Shown in pieces: positions 1 to 8,353 of a stretch of 64,000 bases of DNA. Under the pieces are notes generated by a model that saw only the letters and a program-made list of their open reading frames with translations, searched no databases and was not told the DNA's origin. The position numbers were made by a program, and so were the translations under genes. The stretch comes from Flavobacteriaceae bacterium (GTDB lineage: Bacteria > Bacteroidota > Bacteroidia > Flavobacteriales > Flavobacteriaceae): assembly GCA_018402135.1 (NCBI GenBank), contig JAGYJF010000004.1, forward strand, positions 52,563 to 116,562, read 5' to 3'. Every line of letters starts with the position of its first letter. Within the stretch, counting starts at the first letter, position 1.

Positions 1-72
1 GATGGTTATGAAGGTGGTCACTGGCTTGGTAGTTTTGCTATTTATGCACTCAACAATATTCCGATCAAATAA
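1..72 (+). CDS. C-terminal end of a DUF2891-like protein (partial)
   Basis: Only the last 23 codons are in the window; the frame is open from base 1 and stops with TAA at 70-72. The visible residues contain EGGHWLGSFAIYAL, which resembles the conserved C-terminal GEHWLASFA-type motif of DUF2891 proteins, a family of unknown biochemical function with an all-alpha toroid-like fold. The assignment rests on this motif alone, recalled from the family. The gene is convergent with the lipoprotein gene that ends at 97, only 24 bases away. Confidence 0.55.
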   Translation, partial: DGYEGGHWLGSFAIYALNNIPIK

Positions 73-96
73 AAGATAATTATTTTGATAAAGCTT

Positions 97-732
97 TTAA
101 TATTTCTTCTGTGAATTTACCCGAGATTTTATAGGCTGTATGGGATCCTCAATCTTGGTCGTAACAACCGCCAAAAGCTGTTTGTCATCACTAGCTTTAA
201 GATCATATGCTACGCTTACCAAATAAAAAGTTTTAGTAGTATAAGAATTTGAATTACCCAAATTTATACTATAGTAAGGTTGGTAATAATAACCATAAAA
301 ACTACCAAAATAAGAGGGGTAATGGAAGCTCCAAGGGTCATTAAAATAATAATAATTATTGCCAGCTGATGTTGTTCTTTCTCTAATATCCTTGATTGAA
401 GTAATTACAACCGCATTAAAACCTTCAATTTCTAAAATTTCCTTAATCAACGACATTCGTTCTTCTGTCAACTCCTGAGAATTTACTAAAGGCGGGAATT
501 TACTAAAACTAGGTGTTGCATTTATACCTCGATCTATTAACGCATCAGCTAAATCTCTTTCGAAGGCTCTACGTGCATTGTCGTTTTGAGTTCTTGCTAT
601 AACTAAAACTTGCTTTTCTTTAAGTGTACTTATTTCAGGAGATTTCCATGCATCCAACACCTTTATACCTCCACAGCTTACCAATACTAAGCCACATAAT
701 ATCCCAAACATTATTTTAACAATGTGTTTCAT
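97..732 (-). CDS. Conserved hypothetical lipoprotein
   Basis: This 211-residue protein begins with a hydrophobic signal segment ending in a lipobox (LVSC, Cys20), so it is probably an outer- or inner-membrane-anchored lipoprotein. The mature part has a basic N-terminal half and then a strikingly Tyr/Phe/Asn-rich stretch (about residues 122-160) followed by a beta-type tail. No catalytic motif is visible and I do not recognise the family with certainty; a DUF4136-like fold is possible. It stands alone between a convergent gene end and the divergent transporter operon. A TAACTTTC box just upstream (positions about 746-753, minus strand) resembles the Bacteroidota -7 element. Confidence 0.75.
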   Translation of the reverse strand: MKHIVKIMFGILCGLVLVSCGGIKVLDAWKSPEISTLKEKQVLVIARTQNDNARRAFERDLADALIDRGINATPSFSKFPPLVNSQELTEERMSLIKEILEIEGFNAVVITSIKDIRERTTSAGNNYYYFNDPWSFHYPSYFGSFYGYYYQPYYSINLGNSNSYTTKTFYLVSVAYDLKASDDKQLLAVVTTKIEDPIQPIKSRVNSQKKY

Positions 733-822
733 AGATTTTATTTCTTGTGCGACGAAAGTTAATTATATTTCTTGATAACAGCTCCTATTTTGAACAATTT
801 TTAAATTTGATCATTATTGTAG

Positions 823-830
823 TACTTTTG
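823..830 (+). promoter_or_regulatory. Bacteroidota-type -7 promoter box (TACTTTTG)
   Basis: TACTTTTG matches the TAnnTTTG -7 consensus of Bacteroidota primary sigma promoters. A start site about 6 bases downstream (near 836) would leave a leader of roughly 15 bases before the inferred start of the NRAMP-like gene at 851. No well-spaced -33 TTG was found. Confidence 0.5.
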
Positions 831-850
831 ATTTGTCTTAAGCTTATTTA

Positions 851-2077
851 ATAATTAAAAATATTTTCAAACATATAGGCCCTGCAACCCTTGTAGCAGC
901 TGCATTTATAGGACCAGGGACAGTTACCATGTGTAGCCTCGCTGGTGTGAATTTTGGATTTGCCTTACTTTGGGCCTTATTATTTTCTATTGTAATTACT
1001 ATTTTGTTGCAAGAAATGTCGGCACGACTAGGTGTCATTTCTCAAAGCGGCTTGGCTGAAAATATTAGGAAGCAAATTAAGCAACCTATCGTAAAATTTT
1101 GTGTCCTAGTTTTGATTTTATCAGCCATTGTGATAGGTAATGCCGCCTACCAAGCTGGTAATATTGGCGGTGCCGTTCTTGGATTAGAAACGATAGTTGA
1201 ACTCCCAAAACTGGTAATTTTAAACCATTCTATCAATACCTCAAGTTTAATTATTGGAGCCATCGCCTTTGTATTTTTGTTTATAGGAAGTTATAAAACA
1301 ATTGAACGCATTTTAATCACCTTGGTTATTTTTATGAGCTTATCATTCTTAATTACTGCCATTTTAACCAAACCAGATTTGGGATTACTAATGTCAGGTT
1401 TATTTAAATTTGAGACACCAAGTGGCAGTTTGCTCACTGTTGTTGGACTTATTGGCACTACCGTTGTACCCTATAATTTGTTTTTACATGCCGCTTTGGT
1501 TAAAGAAAAATGGCACAAAGCATCAGATTTGTCATTTGCCAGAAAAGACACAGTCATAGCTGTGGTTTTAGGAGGTTTGGTTTCGATGAGCATTATTGTT
1601 TCTGCGGCTGGAATTCAAAATACCAACATAGAAAATGCTGCGGACTTAGCCTTGGGTTTGGCGCCGCTTTACGGCGATGTTTCAACTTACATTATGGCAC
1701 TTGGCTTATTTGCAGCAGGCATTACGAGTGCCATCACAGCGCCACTAGCAGCGGCTTATGTGGCAACAGGTTGTTTGGGCTGGTCAACGCAAATGAAATC
1801 TAATAAATTTCGAACCGTTTGGATGTTAATTTTGTTTTTAGGTGTTGTTTTCGCATCTTTAGGTATCAAACCTATTGAAATCATAAAATTTGCTCAAGTA
1901 ACCAATGGCTTGGTATTGCCTATAATAGCCGGCATACTCATTTGGATGATGAATAAGTCCGAAATACTGGGTACGTATATCAATAAAAAATGGCAAAATA
2001 TCGCAAGCATATTATTACTATTAATAGTTTTATTTTTGGGTTTAAAGAGTGTTTTTCAAGTGATGAGATGGATATAA
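851..2077 (+). CDS. NRAMP-fold transporter without the metal-binding motifs
   Basis: A hydrophobic protein with about 11 membrane segments of the NRAMP (SLC11) family. The first conserved helix, KHIGPATLVAAAFIGPGTVT, lies upstream of the first ATG (929), so the real start must be earlier. The frame opens after a TAA at 839 and offers only ATA at 851 or ATT at 854; an ATG-to-ATA change at 851 would give M-I-K-N-I-F, the expected N-terminus. The DPGN motif of helix 1 is replaced by GPGT, and MPH in helix 6 by VPY (VVPYNLFLH). The Asp, Asn and Met that bind divalent metals in NRAMP proteins are therefore absent. It overlaps pxpA by 10 bases, so a role in uptake of 5-oxoproline or a related organic substrate is inferred, not shown. 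Calling it MntH would be misleading. Confidence 0.8.
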   Translation: MIKNIFKHIGPATLVAAAFIGPGTVTMCSLAGVNFGFALLWALLFSIVITILLQEMSARLGVISQSGLAENIRKQIKQPIVKFCVLVLILSAIVIGNAAYQAGNIGGAVLGLETIVELPKLVILNHSINTSSLIIGAIAFVFLFIGSYKTIERILITLVIFMSLSFLITAILTKPDLGLLMSGLFKFETPSGSLLTVVGLIGTTVVPYNLFLHAALVKEKWHKASDLSFARKDTVIAVVLGGLVSMSIIVSAAGIQNTNIENAADLALGLAPLYGDVSTYIMALGLFAAGITSAITAPLAAAYVATGCLGWSTQMKSNKFRTVWMLILFLGVVFASLGIKPIEIIKFAQVTNGLVLPIIAGILIWMMNKSEILGTYINKKWQNIASILLLLIVLFLGLKSVFQVMRWI

Positions 2078-2817
2078 AAAAACACAGAACAGTAGATATA
2101 AATGCCGATGTAGGTGAAGGCATCGGTAACGAGGCCGCTTTGATGCCTTACATTTCATCTTGCAACATCGCTTGTGGTGGCCATGCTGGCGATGCAGATA
2201 TTATGAATGAAGTTTTAAGTTTAGCCAAAAAACACGATGTGAAAATTGGTGCACATCCTTCATTTCCAGATAAAGTTAACTTTGGTAGAAATCCAATGAC
2301 TATAACTTTCGTGGAATTATTCAAGAGTTTAGAAGACCAAGTAAATACGCTAAAAGATATCGCACAACAACATCAATTGAGCCTGCATCATATCAAAGCA
2401 CATGGCGCATTATACAACTTAGCAGCAACTAATGTAAAATATGCACAGCTCATAATTGAACTAATTAACTCCATTGATGGGTCGTTAAAATTATACGCAC
2501 CTTTTAGATCAACTTTGGCAGATTTGGCTGTGAGCAGTGGCATTAAAGTTTGTTTTGAAGCCTTTGCCGATAGAAATTATAATAGTGATTTAACCTTGGT
2601 AAACAGATCCGAAGCCAATGCCTTAATTTTGGAAAAAACAGAAATTGCCAAGCGCGTTTACAACATGATTTTACATCAAAAAGTTCGTGCCATTTCTGGT
2701 GAAGAAATTAAGATAAAAACAGATACGATTTGCGTCCACGGCGACAGCGAAAACGCCGTTGATATTATCAAATATTTACACCAACATTTAACCTCAAAAC
2801 TTATAAAAATTCAGTAA
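2068..2817 (+). CDS. pxpA: 5-oxoprolinase subunit PxpA (LamB/YcsF family)
   Basis: This 249-residue protein has the family signatures near the N-terminus: DINADVGEGIG, the CNIACGGHAGD segment, and later HIKAHGALYN and a C-terminal CVHGDSENAV. PxpA with PxpB and PxpC forms the prokaryotic ATP-dependent 5-oxoprolinase, which converts 5-oxo-L-proline to glutamate in the cytoplasm. I chose ATG 2068 because the extension to 1990 merely reads through the end of the transporter gene, and MDIKKHRTVDINADVGEG is the normal start. It overlaps the transporter by 10 bases and is 3 bases from pxpB, so the four genes are almost certainly one operon. Confidence 0.93.
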   Translation: MDIKKHRTVDINADVGEGIGNEAALMPYISSCNIACGGHAGDADIMNEVLSLAKKHDVKIGAHPSFPDKVNFGRNPMTITFVELFKSLEDQVNTLKDIAQQHQLSLHHIKAHGALYNLAATNVKYAQLIIELINSIDGSLKLYAPFRSTLADLAVSSGIKVCFEAFADRNYNSDLTLVNRSEANALILEKTEIAKRVYNMILHQKVRAISGEEIKIKTDTICVHGDSENAVDIIKYLHQHLTSKLIKIQ

Positions 2818-2820
2818 CTT

Positions 2821-3555
2821 TTGGGCGCCTTTAATCTCACATATAAAGCTTTTGGCGAACGTTCTATTTTAGTGGAATGGCCACAAAAAATTGACGAATT
2901 CATTCAAAAAGACGTGCTTAATTTCAAAAATGAGATCACAAAAAATAAACCTAAACTAATTGTTGAGATAATTAATGCATATTGTTCGTTAACAATAAAA
3001 TATATATCTACTATTGAAAACATCAATGACGAAATTTCTTACTTAAAAAGACGCTATTCCGCTTGTTCAAAGTCTCAAAATACCGATTTTAAGCTCTGGC
3101 ACATTCCTGTGTGTTATGAACGGGAATTCGCTCCAGATTTAACAGTGTTTTCGAAGCTGAAAAATATAACAATTGAAGCCATTATTGAACGTCATACAAA
3201 GCCAAAATACCTAGTGAATTTCATCGGTTTTTTACCCGGATTTTTGTACTTGAGTGGCCTTGAATCATCCTTGGAAATTCCGCGAAAAAGCACCCCAGAA
3301 ATGACCGTTAAAAAAGGTTCGGTTGGCATTGGCGGAATGCAAACTGGCATCTACCCTATGAACAGTCCTGGTGGTTGGTATGTGATAGGTAATTCACCCT
3401 TAAATTTTTTCGATGTTAACCAAAATGAACCTTGTTTTGCAAAACCTGGCGATTACCTTAAATTCTATTCCATTTCAAAATCAACATACCAGAACCTTGC
3501 AAATAAGGTGAAAAATAGCAGCTATCATTTAGAATTTGAAATGCATCATGGTTGA
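2821..3555 (+). CDS. pxpB: 5-oxoprolinase subunit PxpB (KipI-like)
   Basis: 244 residues with the carboxyltransferase subunit 1 motif set: FGERSILVEW near the N-terminus, FIGFLPGFLYLSGL around residue 135, then PRKSTPEMTVKKGSVGIGG and the SPGGWYVIGNSPL segment. It is the B subunit of the PxpABC 5-oxoprolinase, related to Bacillus KipI. The start is a TTG at 2821, directly after the pxpA stop; there is no ATG or GTG in this frame near the conserved N-terminus. Its last 8 bases overlap pxpC. Cytoplasmic. Confidence 0.92.
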   Translation: MGAFNLTYKAFGERSILVEWPQKIDEFIQKDVLNFKNEITKNKPKLIVEIINAYCSLTIKYISTIENINDEISYLKRRYSACSKSQNTDFKLWHIPVCYEREFAPDLTVFSKLKNITIEAIIERHTKPKYLVNFIGFLPGFLYLSGLESSLEIPRKSTPEMTVKKGSVGIGGMQTGIYPMNSPGGWYVIGNSPLNFFDVNQNEPCFAKPGDYLKFYSISKSTYQNLANKVKNSSYHLEFEMHHG

Positions 3556-4390
3556 AGTTTTAAAACAGGGGTTACAGTCCTCTATTCAGGATTTAGGCCG
3601 ATTGGGCTACGGACATCTTGGTGTGCCCGCAAGTGGTGCTATGGACGCTTCATCTGCACTCCTGTCTAATACCATTTTAGGAAACAATCCAAATGCCGCT
3701 GTTATTGAAATGACCTTGATAGGAATGCATCTTAAATTTCTAGCTGAAACAGTTATTTGTATTTCAGGCGCTGAAATGTCGGCAACCTTAAATGGCAAGG
3801 CAATTCAGCTTAATAAAAAAATTGAAATTCAAGCTTCAGATTTGTTAACATTTGGATCCGCGAAATTGGGTTGTAGAACATATTTGGCAGTTTTAGGTGG
3901 GTTTAAAACCGACAAAGTACTGTCTAGTAGGAGCTTCTACCATTCTATAACATTAAATTCAGTTTTAAAAAAGGGTGATGTAATCAAATATTCACCAAGC
4001 TCATCACATTTTACGGAGGATTACGCCAAACTTAAACCCAATCATTTTGAAGCATCAGTCCTCAAGGTTTATCGCGGTCCTGAGTTTAACATGCTTCATC
4101 AACAGCAACAAGATTGGCTTTTTAATCAGCACTTTACAGTTTCTAAATTGAACAATCGCATGGCGTATCAGCTTAACGAAACTTTGGAAAATTCGCTTTC
4201 ACCAATAATTACATCAGCGGTTTTGCCAGGAACGGTTCAATGGACTCCCAATGGCCATTTAATTATTTTAATGCGTGATGCGCAAACAACTGGCGGCTAT
4301 CCAAGGATTTTACAACTTTCAGAATCAGCCATTAACCTCTTGTCTCAAAAAAAAGTTAAGGACGTAGTTCAATTTGAAGGTCTGGATTGA
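3548..4390 (+). CDS. pxpC: 5-oxoprolinase subunit PxpC (KipA-like)
   Basis: 280 residues, biotin-dependent carboxyltransferase-like domain subunit 2. Family motifs are QDLGRLGYGHLGVPASGAMD (residues about 14-33), an ISGAEM segment, VYRGPEF and a C-terminal RDAQTTGGYPRI. It is the C subunit of PxpABC; the PxpB-PxpC pair corresponds to the fused KipI-KipA/urea-amidolyase-like module. ATG 3548 is preferred to a TTG at 3536; both fall within the end of pxpB. The operon seems to end here, followed by a 73-base gap before the next gene. Confidence 0.92.
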   Translation: MVEVLKQGLQSSIQDLGRLGYGHLGVPASGAMDASSALLSNTILGNNPNAAVIEMTLIGMHLKFLAETVICISGAEMSATLNGKAIQLNKKIEIQASDLLTFGSAKLGCRTYLAVLGGFKTDKVLSSRSFYHSITLNSVLKKGDVIKYSPSSSHFTEDYAKLKPNHFEASVLKVYRGPEFNMLHQQQQDWLFNQHFTVSKLNNRMAYQLNETLENSLSPIITSAVLPGTVQWTPNGHLIILMRDAQTTGGYPRILQLSESAINLLSQKKVKDVVQFEGLD

Positions 4391-4463
4391 AATAAATAAA
4401 TGCATACAATTATAGGAAACCTCTAATTTTTACATAATTTAGAAGCATCTAAAAACTGTAAGT

Positions 4464-4973
4464 ATGAAAAACCTGTCACTTTTTATTATTGGTCTATTAA
4501 TTGGCGCCTTAGCCGTTTATTTTTTTTGCTGTATGAATGATACAGTCCCAATAGAAGAAGAACTTATCAAACCAAATGGTTTAATTACCCCTAGCGAAGC
4601 CAAAACACTTGACCAAGCTTTTAATACAAGACATGCGTTAATTAGCGATTCCATTGTAAAACGTCCAGATAATCGCTCGTCGTGGTATGCGCTTGAAGAT
4701 ATGCGCAATTATTTAAATTATGCCGAAAAACAAGCCAAGGATTTAGGCTATACCATGGATGGCGTTCGTGTTTATTTAGGAGCGTATCCCGATGTAAAAG
4801 ATCAGGTGGGATATACCACGATGTTTTTTATTCCAACAGGATATCAAATCACCTCCGAAGATGGCACAGCAATTTCAAAAACTGCCATTCAAAAAGGTGG
4901 CGATATTTCTGATGGTGATGGCTTGAATATGGGAGATAATGGCATCCCACCTGGAGCTAATTATCCACAATAA
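4464..4973 (+). CDS. Hypothetical protein with N-terminal membrane anchor
   Basis: 169 residues. Residues 4-24 form one hydrophobic helix ending in FFCCM, which could be an uncleaved anchor or, less likely, a lipobox. The rest is soluble and contains LITPSEAKTLDQAFNTRH, a helical SWYALEDMRNYLNYAEKQAKDLG stretch and a Gly/Asp-rich tail (residues 145-169). I do not recognise the family; similar proteins with an EAKxLDxxFNxRH start occur in flavobacteria. It lies 9 bases before the next membrane protein, and with that gene and the histidine kinase may form a small envelope-sensing group, which is inference from position only. Confidence 0.7.
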   Translation: MKNLSLFIIGLLIGALAVYFFCCMNDTVPIEEELIKPNGLITPSEAKTLDQAFNTRHALISDSIVKRPDNRSSWYALEDMRNYLNYAEKQAKDLGYTMDGVRVYLGAYPDVKDQVGYTTMFFIPTGYQITSEDGTAISKTAIQKGGDISDGDGLNMGDNGIPPGANYPQ

Positions 4974-4981
4974 TATCTGAT

Positions 4982-5716
4982 GTGAATGATATAATTTCCA
5001 AATATTTTACCGAATTAAGTGATATAACACTTATAATTTCTGCACTATTTGCTATATTTTACTATAAAAAATACAAACATACTGTTGTACGTTACTTCAT
5101 TTATTACATGATTTATGTAGCTTTTGTAGATGTTTTTGGAGGCTACACGTGGTATATTTATCGGTACGAAAGTTTAAATTTTATAAGAGATGCATTAAAA
5201 GGAACACTCATAGAACGGAACTTTTGGTGGTACAATATATTTTGGGTATTGGGAAGTGCTGTATTTCTCTCAGCTTATTTTTCCAAACTACTCAAATCAA
5301 CCTTATATAAGAAGGTGGTAACGGGGCTGTGTGGCTTAGTCATTTTAACCTTTATCTTCCGTATTATTGTCGACGTAGATAGTTTATTTCAATCAATAAT
5401 GTCTGTAAATTTAGTTTTTGGAAGCTTAGTAATCGTAACCTGCATTGTATTTTATTTCATTGAGATTTTACAAAGTGATAAAATATTAAATTTTTTGTAT
5501 TCATTTAACTCTATTGCAAGTTCCACAATGTTTATATGGTTTTTAATTATAACACCTATCACATTCTATGATTTATATTTTAATAGTGCCGATTGGAATT
5601 TTGTCTTTTTAAGACATCACATTTATTTCTTTTCCAATCTGTTTATGTACGGTATGTTTTCGTTGGCATTGGTATGGTGTAATCCTAATTTTGATTTAGA
5701 ATCTAACATAGATTAA
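4982..5716 (+). CDS. Polytopic membrane protein of unknown function
   Basis: 244 residues with about seven predicted membrane helices, very rich in Phe, Tyr and Ile, and with no soluble domain. The start is GTG at 4982, nine bases after the preceding stop; no ATG exists near the start of the hydrophobic core. The size and topology recall small seven-helix input modules of bacterial sensors, and a histidine kinase follows 137 bases downstream, so it may supply the sensory membrane part of that kinase. This is inferred from position. No enzyme motif is visible. Confidence 0.7.
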   Translation: MNDIISKYFTELSDITLIISALFAIFYYKKYKHTVVRYFIYYMIYVAFVDVFGGYTWYIYRYESLNFIRDALKGTLIERNFWWYNIFWVLGSAVFLSAYFSKLLKSTLYKKVVTGLCGLVILTFIFRIIVDVDSLFQSIMSVNLVFGSLVIVTCIVFYFIEILQSDKILNFLYSFNSIASSTMFIWFLIITPITFYDLYFNSADWNFVFLRHHIYFFSNLFMYGMFSLALVWCNPNFDLESNID

Positions 5717-5853
5717 GGCTTTTAAAACGATTAAAATGAAGCACAAAATAAATCATTTGATAAAGAACGATGTTTAAAACGGCAGATTTGTTTATTTGCA
5801 AAGCTATTGATGTATTTAAATTTTACCTTTACCTTGATTTTTCGTAAACCTGA

Positions 5854-6669
5854 ATGATTAACTTTTTAAACATCCTATCACTTCAAGAACGCACTGTGTC
5901 AACGGCTGCAGAACGCTATTTATTGGTGTATATGATTGTGGTGTTATTAATTGTAACCACTTTAGTGATTGTTTTTTTTGTGGTCTTTCAGAAGCGAAAA
6001 AACAAACTATTGATTGAAAATTTCAAACAACAACAAGCCTTTGACGAAGAACTATCGCGCACCCAAAGCGAAATCCAAGAGCAAACCTTAAAACACATAG
6101 GTTGGGAATTGCACGATAATGTTGGACAGCTTTTAGCCTATGCCTCCATGCAGCTAAACATGTTATCTAGTCAGGTAGGCGAGGATTTTAAAGGAAAGGT
6201 AGACGACACCTCCAATATTATAAAAGACAGTTTAAAGGACGTAAGAATGCTATCCAAATCACTCAACAACGAAGTGATTTTAAATATAGGATTTGAGCAA
6301 TCCATCAGCAATGAGCTCAACCGATTAAAGCGTATGAAGTTTGCATCGGCCGAATTACTCATTAAAGGTAACCAAGTAGAAATGCCAAATAAAAAGCATG
6401 AAATAATAATTTTTAGAATTCTTCAAGAGTTTTTCTCTAACTCTGTAAAATATTCAGAAGCCAGTCATTTAAAAGTTCAACTGAATTACGAGCCGAAACT
6501 ATTGATTATCGAAGCATCAGATGATGGTATTGGCTTTGATGTGGCAACTGCCGAAAAAGGTTCTGGATTAATTAATATGAAAAGTAGAGCCGAACTTATT
6601 GGAGCACAGTTCAATCTTGATTCAAAACCCGATGAAGGTGTGCACTTAAGGATTGAATATCCTTTGTAA
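5854..6669 (+). CDS. NarL-family sensor histidine kinase (orphan)
   Basis: 271 residues. One membrane helix (about 22-45) with almost no periplasmic part is followed by a short coiled coil (50-80) and a HisKA_3 dimerisation domain with the phospho-acceptor His87 in WELHDNVGQLL. The HATPase domain shows the N box (FSNSVKYSEA), the G1 box DDGIGFD and the G2 box GSGLINMKSRAE. Kinases of this type normally act on LuxR/NarL response regulators, but none is encoded next to it; downstream is the convergent rluA-like gene, 8 bases away. Regulation of the upstream genes is possible but not shown. Confidence 0.88.
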   Translation: MINFLNILSLQERTVSTAAERYLLVYMIVVLLIVTTLVIVFFVVFQKRKNKLLIENFKQQQAFDEELSRTQSEIQEQTLKHIGWELHDNVGQLLAYASMQLNMLSSQVGEDFKGKVDDTSNIIKDSLKDVRMLSKSLNNEVILNIGFEQSISNELNRLKRMKFASAELLIKGNQVEMPNKKHEIIIFRILQEFFSNSVKYSEASHLKVQLNYEPKLLIIEASDDGIGFDVATAEKGSGLINMKSRAELIGAQFNLDSKPDEGVHLRIEYPL

Positions 6670-6676
6670 CCTAACA

Positions 6677-7390
6677 TTAAGCTTCACAAGCATTCCAAAT
6701 GGCATCGTGATTTGGTAGTGGTGCGACTATATCAATGGTTTCTGAACTTACAGGATGTGTAAAAGTTAATTGCCTGGCGTGAAGATGAATACTGGCATCT
6801 ACATTACTTCGGTCCGCTCCATATTTTAAATCGCCTTTGATAATGCAACCAATAGTTGCCATTTGCACGCGTATTTGGTGGTGTCGTCCCGTTTCTAGGG
6901 CTATTTCTAATAGGTAATAATTGTCGAGTTTTTTAAGCAACTTATAGTGAAGCAAAGCCTTTTTACTATTGGGAACTTCTTTTAAATAAGCCGTAGATTT
7001 ATTGTTTTTAGGATTTTTTCTGAGCCAATGTACTAAAGTGTCTTCCGTTTTCGGTGGTATATTTTTTACTACTGCCCAGTAGGTTTTTTGTGCGGTTTTT
7101 TCAGCAAAAATCTTGTTGAGTCGCGGTAAAGCTTTGCTAGTTTTAGCAAACACAACAATCCCAGTAGTTGGTCGGTCTAAGCGATGTACCACGCCCAAGT
7201 ATACATTACCTGGTTTGTTATCTTTTTCTTTAATATAGGTTTTTACAACCTCACTCAAAGGAACATCGCCTGTTTTATCGCCTTGAACAATATCTCCTGC
7301 CCTTTTGTTTACAATAATCACATGATTATCTTCAAACAACACTTGAAGATTGTCTTTATGGGAAAGGATTTTATCAGGTTTATTGGCCAC
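6677..7390 (-). CDS. RluA-family RNA pseudouridine synthase
   Basis: 237 residues with the catalytic core of RluA/RluC/RluD enzymes: VVHRLDRPTTGIVVFAKT around residues 66-84 carries the catalytic Asp (HRLDR), followed by the KTYWA segment and a LETGRHHQIR motif. There is no N-terminal S4 domain, so it is a short single-domain form acting on tRNA or rRNA uridines; the target cannot be told from sequence. It is transcribed 70 bases downstream of panB and probably with it. Confidence 0.93.
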   Translation of the reverse strand: MANKPDKILSHKDNLQVLFEDNHVIIVNKRAGDIVQGDKTGDVPLSEVVKTYIKEKDNKPGNVYLGVVHRLDRPTTGIVVFAKTSKALPRLNKIFAEKTAQKTYWAVVKNIPPKTEDTLVHWLRKNPKNNKSTAYLKEVPNSKKALLHYKLLKKLDNYYLLEIALETGRHHQIRVQMATIGCIIKGDLKYGADRSNVDASIHLHARQLTFTHPVSSETIDIVAPLPNHDAIWNACEA

Positions 7391-7460
7391 GAGTTTTGTT
7401 TCTTACTTTATTGAATTTAGTTAAGCGTATTAAGTATTGTATTTTCGAAAGATAAAAAGC

Positions 7461-8279
7461 CTAATATTGCTCACTTTCATTAGGAAATTCCACCGATTTA
7501 ACATCCGCCACATAGCTTGAGATAGCTTTAGTCATATCATCGAACAAATTCATATAACGACGTAAAAATCGTGGATTAAACTCATGGGTCATGCCCAGCA
7601 TATCGTGTAATACCAACACCTGACCATCCACGCCACTTCCCGCGCCTATCCCAATGATAGGAATACTAAGTTGGTCTGCAACTTCTTTGGCAAGTTTGGC
7701 AGGAATTTTTTCAAGCACAATAGCGAAACAGCCAATTTTTTCGAGCATTTTAGCATTTTCGATGAGTTGTTGCGCTTCTTCTTCTTCCTTGGCCCGAACG
7801 GTGTAAGTTCCGAATTTGTATATAGACTGAGGCGTTAAGCCAAGATGTCCCATTACAGGAATGCCTGCATTCAAAATTCTTTTGATAGATTCTTTAATTT
7901 CATAACCACCTTCAAGTTTTACGGCATGCCCACCGCTTTCTTTCATGATTCTTATTGCAGAACGCAAGGCCTCTTTAGGGTCGCTTTGGTAACTTCCGAA
8001 AGGTAAATCGACCACCACTAAAGACCGTTCAATAGCGCGCACCACGCCAGATGCATGATAAATCATTTGGTCTAAGGTAATGGGCAGCGTTGTTTCGTGG
8101 CCGGCCATCACATTACTTGCAGAATCACCCACTAAAATTACATCGATACCTGCGCCATCTACAATTTTTGCCATGGTGTAGTCGTAGGCCGTGAGCATTG
8201 ATATTTTTTCACCTTTGGCTTTCATATCCACCAAGGTTTTGACGGTAATGCGTTTGTAATCTTTTTTGGCAATTGACAT
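7461..8279 (-). CDS. panB: 3-methyl-2-oxobutanoate hydroxymethyltransferase
   Basis: 272 residues, the normal PanB length. It transfers a hydroxymethyl group from 5,10-methylene-tetrahydrofolate to 2-oxoisovalerate, giving ketopantoate, the first step toward pantothenate and CoA. Recognisable blocks are [52 protein letters not shown] and [18 protein letters not shown]. No other pantothenate genes lie nearby, so the pathway is scattered. The upstream minus-strand TACTTTTA (about 8299-8306) resembles a -7 box. Confidence 0.96.
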   Translation of the reverse strand: MSIAKKDYKRITVKTLVDMKAKGEKISMLTAYDYTMAKIVDGAGIDVILVGDSASNVMAGHETTLPITLDQMIYHASGVVRAIERSLVVVDLPFGSYQSDPKEALRSAIRIMKESGGHAVKLEGGYEIKESIKRILNAGIPVMGHLGLTPQSIYKFGTYTVRAKEEEEAQQLIENAKMLEKIGCFAIVLEKIPAKLAKEVADQLSIPIIGIGAGSGVDGQVLVLHDMLGMTHEFNPRFLRRYMNLFDDMTKAISSYVADVKSVEFPNESEQY

Positions 8280-8353
8280 AGGAATTGAATTAATTTGTGT
8301 AAAAGTAAAAATTATATATTAAAAGTTAGATATTAGAGGTTTTAAGTAAACAT

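Noticed and set aside
1510..1803. Open frame inside the NRAMP-like gene
   Set aside because: It lies in another frame of a well-conserved gene and has no recognisable protein pattern.
851..2077. Annotation as Mn2+/Fe2+ transporter MntH
   Set aside because: The metal-binding DPGN and MPH motifs are replaced by GPGT and VPY, and the operon context is 5-oxoprolinase.
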